From the NCBI RefSeq assembly GCF_051020765.1, contig NC_134933.1, positions 3,941,461 to 4,005,460 of the forward strand: a stretch of DNA of 64,000 nt, in the 5' to 3' direction. This document shows, piece after piece, positions 41,923 to 50,757 of the stretch. The translations under genes and the position numbers were made by a program. This DNA comes from Lasioglossum baleicum (Eukaryota > Arthropoda > Insecta > Hymenoptera > Halictidae). Every line of letters starts with the position of its first letter. Positions within the stretch are counted from its first letter, which is position 1. The notes under the pieces were generated by a model. The model was not told the DNA's origin, searched no databases, and saw only the letters and a program-made list of their open reading frames with translations.

Positions 41923-43811
41923 ATGAAATCGTGGACGATTGTAGAATTCCTGCAAGATGGTACGGTAGAGGCAGTGCCCACTTCGTGGCTGATAGAAGAT
42001 TATTGCCATTGGCCCTCGTTTCCCCATGTCCGATTGATGAAGGCCATGAAAGCGTGCGAGACAGTAAACAAATGCTGGCCAACACACGCGGTTAAACATT
42101 TTAAGAATGGCACTTTTGGTGAGTTAAAGATTTTATGATATGATGAAATTAAAATAATTACATATATATAATTTGAAAATGCTTTCAGATAATTATGCAA
42201 CGGCAAGGGCCAAGGCGAAAGTGGCTGAGGAAACTTCTGACTTACAGTCAGAAGTTGAACAAAGTGAACTCAGAAAGAGAAAAATTTTAGAAATTGTAAG
42301 CGACACCGATGAAGAATCGGAATCGGTATTGCCTCCGCCTCCGGCGCTCAAAAGACGAAACGAGTTAGGTACGTAAATAAAAGATTTTATGCTGCTTTAT
42401 GCAAATTACTTAATTTCTTTCCATATAAATAATTATTATATCGGCGTATAAACCATTATTATTGTTTTCAGGTACGTGCAGCAGGACAGTCGACCATACC
42501 GAATCTGATGAGGTGTTGCCTCCGCCTTCGGCGATCAACCGACGTTACGAGCTAAGTACGTAAATAAAATATTTCATGCTGTTTTATGCAAATTGCTTAA
42601 TTTCTTTGCATAAATAATTATTATATCTGTGTATAATCCATGATTATTGTTTTCAGGTACATGTAGCAGAACAGTGGACCAAGTAGAATCCGCCCAGGTT
42701 GCTACAAATTCAACAATTATTGGTAAGTCAATAAAACTATAGTGACTCGGATTAATGTTAGGACGCTCTAAAAAAGACGATAACTTTTTTATTATTGGAC
42801 CATGCAATTTGAACTGTTTTGGGAAGCTAGAGTAAAATTTTTTCAAAAATTGCATTGATCGGAATTGTAGAAAAAATACTAAATGTTGCATTTTACAACT
42901 CTTTTGTGTGGGCCTATATTGAAAATTTAAAGATTCAACGTTCAAAACGTATAGTACAATATTTAAAAAGTTATCGTATTTTTTAGAGCGTCCGAATATT
43001 AACTTGTTTCAGAGTATCTAATCGAATTTAAATATGGAAGAACGTATTAGCGTAAACACGTACCTAAAAATCTAAATTTTCAGGAGACGGGCAAACTCAG
43101 CAACTTTTGAAAACTTTAATTGAGCAGCAGAAAACTTTAATTGAGCAGCAGCATCTGTTACGATGTCTGCTGACTGATGTTTTCACTCGCGTGGAAAACA
43201 TGGAGAAGATGATGCAAGGGAATCAAACATCATCATCATCATCATCAGTGCAACAAAGCACGTCTATTTTTGAAAAAATAGACTGCCCTGTCAACTCCCA
43301 AGAGGAGTTTAACACATTAAATGCATTTTTGCGAGACGGAGAGAACGCAAGAAATGTGGTAAGTAAATAGAACTTTCACCATAGCAGCTTGTAATGAAAA
43401 CTTCTTACTCAATTGTAAATAAATTATCAATTTGCAGGCATGCGAGTTAGCGAATATTGGCGGGACCAATTGCGCCAGTTTCGTTAAGCGGACCTTGGGA
43501 ACCCTTATTACGAACAAATTGGCCATGGAGTTCAGCTGGCTGGGGAAAAAGGGCAAAAAAAGATTTGAGGCTACAAAATTAGCCTCAGTAATAATTGGTA
43601 ATCATTCCCGTAGATTGTTTTATTTTTGACATTTAGTTGTATACAGAGAGAGAGAGAGAGAGTTTAATATATTATTGAATTGAAATTCTAATTTTTAGAT
43701 GCAGCAAAAATATCAAATATAGCATGTACCTCAAGCGATACTGAAATGTGCATCCAGAAGTGGCTCAAGAGGGCTGCCGAAAGATGCAAAGTTGTTGCAC
43801 AAGTTTTTTAA
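41923..43811 (+). CDS. DUF4806-like protein, seven exons, intact
   Basis: Exons 41923-42118, 42189-42368, 42472-42555, 42657-42722, 43084-43358, 43438-43597 and 43699-43811 join in phase to 357 residues. The N-terminal module (WTIVEFLQDGTVEAVPTSWL) and the C-terminal domain (DCPVNSQEEFNTLNAFL, then LGTLITNKLAMEFSWLGKKG) are typical of DUF4806 proteins. Between them lie an acidic stretch, a duplicated TCSRTVD motif and a coiled-coil-like LLKTLIEQQKTLIEQQHLL. Exons 3 and 4 with their introns are a tandem duplication. A MITE lies in intron 4 and another begins 12 bp after the stop. An upstream exon is possible (acceptor ttttacag at 41910). Function unknown; it may be a domesticated or captured transposon accessory gene. 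Confidence 0.75.
42742..43018. mobile_element. 277-bp MITE in intron 4 of the DUF4806-like gene
   Basis: The left part ttaatgttaggacgctctaa...gataactttttta is matched by the reverse complement of the right part (ttaatattcggacgctctaa...gataactttttaaa). Putative TA duplications are at 42740-42741 and 43019-43020. The outermost 15 bp match weakly. Confidence 0.7.
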
Positions 43812-43823
43812 TAATATGGCATA

Positions 43824-44478
43824 CAGGGTGCGTCGCCACATTTTGCCATCTAGATTTACGTCATTATTATTACGCATAGCAAACAATGTTTCAGATGAAG
43901 TTGAATGGTTTTGAGAGGGGCACACACATTCTGATAGTATATTTTTTTGTAGGTGAACATGTAAAGGACACATGAAGGTCATTAATGTTCTTTTAAATGG
44001 AATCATATATTTTTTATTGCATCAGCTGGTGCTCCTTCATATTCTTTACAAAAAAGGATTAATCTATTTGTGTAAAAAAGTCATTAGTTTAGGAGATATT
44101 TTAATTCTAATTTGTTAGGAAATCTCGACTACACACATACATTATCACATAGAATCCATAATATTGACCAGAAAGTCGAGATTTCCTAACAAATTAGAAT
44201 TAAAATATCTCCTAAACTAATGATTTTTTTACACAAATAGATTAATCCTTTTTTGTAAAGAATATGAAGGAGCACCAGCTGATGCAATAAAAAATATATG
44301 ATTCCATTTAAAAGAACATTAATGACCTTCATATGTCCTTTACATGTTCACCTACAAAAAAATATACTATCAGAATGTGCCCCTCTCAAAACCATTCAAC
44401 TTCATCTGAAACATTATTTGCTATGTGTAATAATAATGACGTAAATCTAGATGGCAAAATTTGGCGCGACCCACCCTG
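43824..44478. mobile_element. 655-bp nearly perfect palindromic MITE, TA target
   Basis: The ends are CAGGGTGCGTCGCCACATTTT and the reverse complement of AAAATTTGGCGCGACCCACCCTG. Arms of about 300 bp match closely around a centre near 44120-44165. TA flanks both sides. Apparent ORFs in each arm are mirror images without meaning. The first seven bases equal those of the MITEs at 13877 and 63865, but the interiors differ. Confidence 0.9.
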
Positions 44479-44869
44479 TATATTTATAGTTATAAAACTG
44501 TATATTTATAGTAGTTATATTTTTTTAAATTTTATTTTTAATTACGTATTTTATATAAATTTTATATAAATTTATGTTTAGTGTGTGTTATATAAATATT
44601 ATATTATAATTATTTATAATTCTTATATTATAGTTAGTCATATATATATATAAATATTTATAGTTATAAAACTTTTATTTATTTAAATAAATATATGTTT
44701 GTGTGGTATACGTATATGCGATTGTATTGTATTTCCTATATGTACCTAATCCATGTCCTTATAATCATTATTATGAATAATAAATGTGAAATTTTGTTTC
44801 ACTTTATAATCTGATACAATTAATGAATATTGTTTAGTAGTTTTTTAATATGCAGAAACCCTATCCTGC
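44479..44869. other. AT-rich spacer
   Basis: Very AT-rich sequence with repeated tatttatagttataaaac phrases. No gene is visible. Confidence 0.5.
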
Positions 44870-45215
44870 AAGCGTCCTGTAAATGTCCTGTTAACGTCCA
44901 AATAACGTCCTTATGTCCCAGATTGATCCCAGATACGTACCAGGGACGTCCGAATAACGTCCGTATGTTCCAAATGATTCTTACGTAAGTCCCAGATATG
45001 TCCCAGATAGGTCCGAACGGGACGTCCTACGTACGTCCCACATCCTAACTGGAAACTCTGTCGGACATTCCTTGGAAGAATTTCGGACATATCTCGGACA
45101 ATACGGACATTCCCGGACTTCCCTCGGACGTACTAGAGGTCCGATACGGACGTCAATTGGGCGTCCATCGGACGTCCGGGTGCTACCTGGGCGATATCGA
45201 ATCATTCTTTGCAAT
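44870..45215. repeat. Degenerate GTCC/GGAC repeat field
   Basis: The left half is dense in ACGTCC, TGTCC and GTCCCAG (44873-45040). The right half is dense in GGAC (tcggacatatctcggacaat, cggacgtcc; 45060-45180), so the whole is a loose palindrome. It ends in gggtgctacctggg. It looks like subterminal repeats of a non-autonomous element. Confidence 0.55.
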
Positions 45216-45359
45216 CTTCACTCTGATTCTTAGATTGTACGACTGAGCCCACCAGGTAGCTCGGTACGATCTACGGATCTTGTACGAAGCCAGCTATTGC
45301 TTCTGTTAACGTAAATTCACGTTTGTTGCTCGTACGATATCACATGCCACGTCGCGCCG

Positions 45360-45388
45360 CACAGTGTCACGAGCCATTGACAAAAATC
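45360..45388 (+). promoter_or_regulatory. Transib D 5' end: heptamer, 13-bp spacer, nonamer
   Basis: CACAGTG (45360-45366), 13 bp, then ACAAAAATC (45380-45388). Spacer length and nonamer are identical to the 5' end of element C although the spacer sequence is unrelated. Confidence 0.75.
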
Positions 45389-46759
45389 GGAAAAGTCACT
45401 GGTTCATATCGATTGAAAACCATGTTCATACTATGTCAAAATGTCCAAATAAATCATTTTTTGAAAAAAAAATTCAAAAAATCCAGTAGGAAAGTAATTA
45501 CAAGCGAATCTGTAAACGAAAATTTGGAAGATGAAATAGTACATCAGTTCATAGCGTAACTTGTTTACGTTGTATTATAAACAAAAGACATTTGTAAGAA
45601 ATAATATTTTTAGAAAATGATGGGTAAGGGTTGGCTAATTATAATTTATCTTCAAAAATTTTGTAATACTTATGCGCTATTTAATAATTAACCTGAAATG
45701 AAACCATTAAATTTTATTGGTTCCCTTAATCTTTAGTAGAGGATAAAAAAAAAGGTGTCAAAACGTGTCGGCGATTTTTTTGTGTTGTATTGGTAAGATA
45801 GTATATTTTGATATCATGTAAGTCTTAATTGCGAAATCTTGCGAAAAACAGAGTTATTTAACAAAATATGTAGCAAGAACTGGTCAGCAGCCGAATACGC
45901 ACATATCCACTTGTAGAAATATGAGATTCGACTACGGTTATTGAATAAATAAAAGAATTTTGATATTACATACATTACAGATACGATTAAATAAACAAAA
46001 ATTAATGTCCTAACAATCATTGACAACTATTAACAAGAAGGTAACACCCTCCGATCTCGCTGATTTTTTAATATGTTGTCCAGGTCATCACTCCGAATAA
46101 TGCTGTAAATGTTTTACTCGTCGCTAGTTGTTTATAAAAAAAGTCATTAAAAAAAGTTATTAAAAAAGTTAATCTACTTTTTATATATTTTAAAAACACG
46201 TTTCACATTTTCTCCTAGGGAGTTAAAGTGTGTAAATTTTCCCGCAATAAAATGAGGGTATTTACGAATTCTGATAGCAGGTATAGGAAGGCGAACCTTA
46301 GCCTTCTAAGGATTAATTTTTGGTCCTCTGCCTTTCTTTCTTTTTCACAAGTATATTCCTAACATATAGACAAGGTCTGGAATAAAATTGGGAAAATCCC
46401 CGTTCATCCTTCTCCAACGAAAATGCATTTTGGGTACACTGAAGGGGCGACACTTTTTACCTGTATAAGAGCAGAAAACACAGAAGCAGATAGTTATCTA
46501 GTGCCAGTCAGAGGTACAAAGTCAGTGTCAGTTATTATTGTAAGAAAATGAGTGTCATACACGGACTCTATTGTATCGGCGCGTACCGATATGTTGTAAT
46601 GATACGCACGTGTGATGCGTGTCTAATGTCTTTTGTCTTGATGTATCATAACCTTTCTTTTATTACATACAATTATAGTGTCATAATAATACGTTGTATT
46701 TATTATCCCGAATCTCCTGACAATTATCAATTAAACAGTGTGTAATTTATACAGTCATA

Positions 46760-48763
46760 ATGAGTAGTGCAATTGTGATTAAAAATCATGACTTATTGGA
46801 CGCCTTTCTTTCATGCCAAACGTTTTCAAAGAAGAAGTTGGAAGTAAAAAAACGCATTTGTTCACTATTGAACATTGACCACCTTTCCGATTCCTCGGAA
46901 CAAGAATTAGATACAATTGCGAAGAATGTCTGTCTAAACATGTCTGCATATTGGAAACGCAGTAATCGAAACCGAGTTGTATTAAGGAATCACCATGCAA
47001 ATTGGTTGCAAAATGAAATAAATATTTCGGGTCTCATAATTGAAGAAGAGGAAATTGTGTCACCCCAACCGCAGTCAGGACCGAGCTGCAATAGAGGAAG
47101 ACCACAGATTTCATTCAACGACTCATCATCACGTACGAAGAAAAGACGAGTTGAAGATTTGGTATCTTCAAGATCATACGATGAATTAAGTTATGCTGCT
47201 GCTACGTTGAAGAAAACAACTCCCGAAATTGGACATGCACTTGTAGAGCCTCATCGGCTACTTGCATTATATTTCGATTTAAATCTTTCGGTAAGAAAAT
47301 ATCGAACCTTTCGCAAATTTGTGAATACCATCCACCAAAACTACGTACCCAACGCGCAGAGTTTACATAAAATGATGCAAGAATTTTTACCAACAAAGAC
47401 TTCAATTAGTGAAACCACTGCAGAAGTTGATCTCCAAGATCTCTTAAACAAAACTGTCGATAGTATTTTAAAGCTTATAGACATCAAAGAGCATAACAAT
47501 ATAAAACTTATATGCAAGTGGGGTTTTGATGGCAGTGCAAACCACAGTCTCTATAAGCAGCCGTTCTCCGAGAATCCATCCAGCACCGACGAATATATGT
47601 TTGTAACTGCATTAGTGCCTTTAAAACTTATTGATGCGGGCAATGATATCGAGTTGTGGAGAAACCCTCGTCCGTCTTCTCCTTTCTTTTGCCGACCGCT
47701 GAAATTAATGTATATAAAGGAAAATGCATCATTGGTCATACAACAAAAAGCATTAATCAATGATGCTATTAATAATCTTTCTGATTATAAAATTAATCAA
47801 AACAATAGAACCATAAATGTAGAATACAAGTTACATTTTACAATGATAGATGGCAGCATTACGAATATAATATCAGGCACTAACTCTTCAGCGACATGTT
47901 ATATCTGTGGAGCAAATCCAAAAGAAATGAATTCTAAAACAGTAATGAAAAAATCAGCAACCACGGAACACTATAGTTTTGGATTGTCGACATTGCATTG
48001 TTGGATACGATTCTTCGAATGTTTAATACATATCTCGTATCGTCTGCCAATTAAACGTTGGCAAGTAAAAGGTGCCGAGAATAAACAAACGTTCGAGCAC
48101 AATAAAAGAAGAATTCAAGAAGAATTTAAGTCACGCTTAGGACTTCATGTCGACAAACCCAAGCAAGGATTCGGAACAAGCAACGATGGCAATACCGCAA
48201 GAAAGTTCTTCAGCAAGTCTACGATTAGTGCGGAAATCACCGGTATCGACAAAAATCTGATTGACAATTTTCATATAATTTTAAGTGTACTAGCTTCGTG
48301 TAATAAGATTAATCTAGAAAAATTTCGCCTATTACTAAGTAGTACCTACGATTTGTATATTAAAAATTACAATTGGTATTATATGCCGGTCACCGTCCAT
48401 AAAGTATTAATTCACGGATACGAAATAGTAAAATCTTTTGACTTGCCTATAGGTTTTCTCTCCGAGGAAGCTTTGGAGACAACCCATAAAAATATACGAA
48501 GAAATAGATTAGCACATACTCGTAAATCACATAGAATACTAACAATGACAGACTTACTAAATAGATTATTATTAACATCCGATCCATTGATATCAAGCTG
48601 TAGAGAATCTACATCAAATAATAGAAATAAAAACAATGTAGGAATAGAAAAGTATATTGTACAGGAAACACAGGAAAGATTGACAGAAAATGATAGAATT
48701 GATGTAGGTGCGCTTCGTTCACTTTTCGAGTCAAGCCAAGACTCAGATTATGAAGATGAGTAA
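46760..48763 (+). CDS. Transib (RAG1-like) transposase, element D
   Basis: 667 residues in one frame from MSSAIVIKNHD. D257 in GFDGSANH, D364 in MIDGS, C380/C383 in CYIC, GNTARKFF, H547/H552 in VHKVLIHG and E573 in SEEALETTHKN supply the RAG1-type active site and zinc ligands. Residues 95-125 are proline/serine rich with RTKKRRV, a likely nuclear signal. The short first exon seen in element C has no counterpart here; the reading frame supplies its own start. The tail is acidic (SSQDSDYEDE). It is full length and uninterrupted. Confidence 0.95.
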   Translation: MSSAIVIKNHDLLDAFLSCQTFSKKKLEVKKRICSLLNIDHLSDSSEQELDTIAKNVCLNMSAYWKRSNRNRVVLRNHHANWLQNEINISGLIIEEEEIVSPQPQSGPSCNRGRPQISFNDSSSRTKKRRVEDLVSSRSYDELSYAAATLKKTTPEIGHALVEPHRLLALYFDLNLSVRKYRTFRKFVNTIHQNYVPNAQSLHKMMQEFLPTKTSISETTAEVDLQDLLNKTVDSILKLIDIKEHNNIKLICKWGFDGSANHSLYKQPFSENPSSTDEYMFVTALVPLKLIDAGNDIELWRNPRPSSPFFCRPLKLMYIKENASLVIQQKALINDAINNLSDYKINQNNRTINVEYKLHFTMIDGSITNIISGTNSSATCYICGANPKEMNSKTVMKKSATTEHYSFGLSTLHCWIRFFECLIHISYRLPIKRWQVKGAENKQTFEHNKRRIQEEFKSRLGLHVDKPKQGFGTSNDGNTARKFFSKSTISAEITGIDKNLIDNFHIILSVLASCNKINLEKFRLLLSSTYDLYIKNYNWYYMPVTVHKVLIHGYEIVKSFDLPIGFLSEEALETTHKNIRRNRLAHTRKSHRILTMTDLLNRLLLTSDPLISSCRESTSNNRNKNNVGIEKYIVQETQERLTENDRIDVGALRSLFESSQDSDYEDE

Positions 48764-49291
48764 TGCAACTGCACCTGTGACTGTACCATCATGTAATTTT
48801 AATTAAATAATTTAAAGGAAAAAGTTACTTTTCTTTATATCTATAATTTCTATTATATTTATAAATTAATAGTATACTTATATATTAATAATGATACTTA
48901 AAAATAGTAAATACTATGTCCTCGTAAACTTTGATTAAGTATGACTACTCATTTGTTTATAAAAGCGAATTATGATTAAAGAATGTTTAGACCAGAGCGA
49001 ATAGTCCTACTTTTAGTCAGTTGCGGCAGGCATAGCAGACAAAGAGTGTATGTGTGTCGAGGAGGCGAATGTTATAGGAGTTTAAAACGAAGTTTCAGTT
49101 TCGGAAGAACTGAACTGAGAATTCATCTACTGAAAACCAGCAATAAAACAAAATTTTGTTTATAAATATTTTTTTTCAATGTTTAAATAAATTACTATAT
49201 TTATAATAATATCATGTTCAGATTGCTTTCAATATAAATGAAGAAACCCACTTTGTTTCATGTCTCTATCATAAACAGAACAAAAGTTATT

Positions 49292-49329
49292 GAATTTTGT
49301 CCAAAAAACAGGCTTTTCGTGACACTGTG
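49292..49329 (-). promoter_or_regulatory. Transib D 3' end: heptamer, 22-bp spacer, nonamer
   Basis: On the minus strand CACAGTG (49323-49329) is followed by 22 bp and ACAAAATTC (49292-49300). As in element C, the long spacer is at the 3' end. Confidence 0.72.
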
Positions 49330-49587
49330 CGCCGTGCGTAAATACCAATTACGGAAGATCCTACGCGACTATTTCCGTGAAGAGGCCGTCAAGGACGAAT
49401 TCACTAGAGTCATCGGTGTGCGCGGAGTTCCGATAATCATTCGCGACACGATATTCACACGGAAGGTTCGCATCGTTCCGATCCAGAAGGAGCAGATTCC
49501 TTGGAAGACACCTGCTCGACTTTCGCTACAGCCTATCGATCTCATCAGAGATCGATCTTCCTTTCAGTCAGCTGCGTACGCTGCCTA

Positions 49588-49820
49588 CCCGGCTCCCCAA
49601 GACGAGCGAAGGCTGGGGGATTCATATTACTAGAACGGCGACCAGTATCGCTGTTGACTAGGTCAGGATCCGGCCGTCGACCTCACTCGAGACCTATCTC
49701 CTTATCTGCCGGCCGAGCACGCGGCGCGCCCGGCTCTCCCAAGACGAACGAAGCCTGGAAGGATCATCTTACGAGAGCGGCGGCTAGTATCGTTATTGTC
49801 TAGGTCAAGATCCGGTGAGT
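49588..49820 (+). repeat. Diverged two-copy tandem repeat, about 140-bp step
   Basis: cccggctccccaagacgagc...aggtcaggatccgg (49588-49671) recurs as cccggctctcccaagacgaa...aggtcaagatccgg (49728-49812). Several substitutions separate them. Confidence 0.8.
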
Positions 49821-50456
49821 GCTATCTGTAAACCGTAGGGAACCCGTAGCGTCGTGACCCGAGTTAGACACGGTTAGACTCGCCGTGTGGACTCAAAAGC
49901 TGAATTAATTATTAGCGTCTTGATCCGCGAGCTCGCAAGTTGCCTTAAGCAACAAATTCAAATCGCGGGACGTAACAGTGACATTTTACATTTGACGCGC
50001 GATTAGATACTGTTGGAATATCTGCAATAATAAAGTCGGGTGTTGAAAGATATAAACAGTGTCCTTGTATATTCAAACGGCTCTCAGGTCAGAAGTGGAA
50101 GGCCTGCAGTATCTCAGTTCGAAGAGGGCCTGAGCAATAATCTTAGGGTTCTTGTGTATCGAGATTTCCCGAGTGGACCCAACAGGGGTTTTTCCGCCCC
50201 CCCCCCCAAACTTTCTCCTTGGATTCAGTTCAGTATCGGTCTTCAAACCATATAGACGTCTCCTGACTTGTTTCTCCTTCGTTGAAATAAAGAACAGTAT
50301 TTCAGAATTCTTGTGCGTGATCTTTATTGATTATGCACTATATAATAACATTTACGATGAATATTAGCCTAGTGAAAAGAGTCGAAGAATAGTGTATCCC
50401 TCGCCGCCGCCGATATAATTCTCCCTCGGACCAGTCTTTTCTTTCTCGACAATTAT
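49821..50456. other. Non-coding stretch
   Basis: No gene is supported. An 11-base C run at about 50198 gives rise to overlapping spurious frames. Confidence 0.5.
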
Positions 50457-50757
50457 GTGTATCGAGAAAACACTCCCTACTACGATTTCCTACTAAATTG
50501 TGCAATTACAGCAGTTTATACAAATTTCCTAAGGACAGGAAATATGAGAAAAGGATTTCTAAGTGGCTCTCTGCGACTGGGAACAAAGAATTATTGCATT
50601 TGCCCGAGAAACTACTTTTGGAGCGGGCAGTATGCAATTTACATTTTGAGGCCAAATATATTGTGCGGCGAGGACTCTCTCTGTCTGCCGTACCAAGTTT
50701 ATGTTTACCAGGTATTTATATATTATTTATTTATAAATAAATATAGTTAAGAAATAC
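50457..50757 (+). pseudogene. THAP-domain exon fragment of a P-like element (copy 1a)
   Basis: The frame FPKDRKYEKRISKWLSATGN ... VCNLHFEAKY has the THAP core: FP after the first zinc ligands, a central W and C-x2-H. The first CxxC exon is missing, and the splice acceptor seen in related copies (atatag) is atacaa here. The donor (ccag/gtattt) is intact. The fragment is cut at about 50757 by LINE sequence. Confidence 0.65.

Larger units (their letters stand above)
45360..49329 (+). mobile_element. Transib element D
   Basis: The 3970-bp element has 13-bp perfect ends CACAGTGTCACGA and a CGCCG duplication (45355-45359, 49330-49334). It carries one intact transposase, with about 1.4 kb upstream that is non-coding. 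Its protein is most like that of element C. Confidence 0.95.
45344..49633 (+). pseudogene. Small unknown ORF split by Transib D just after its ATG
   Basis: The pieces 45344-45359 and 49335-49633 join in frame across the CGCCG duplication and give 104 codons. It starts MPRRAV, continues with basic and hydrophobic sequence (LRKILRDYFREEAVKDEF) and closes PIDLIRDRSSFQSAAYAAY. I do not recognise a family. The right piece alone reads through into the Transib end, so its upstream ATG at 49238 is an artefact. Confidence 0.5.

Noticed and set aside
43731..44569. ORFs in both arms of the 655-bp MITE
   Set aside because: Mirror images produced by the palindrome, with no protein-like conservation.
49238..49334. 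Start of the unknown ORF at 49238
   Set aside because: That part is the 3' end of Transib D; the real upstream piece is at 45344.
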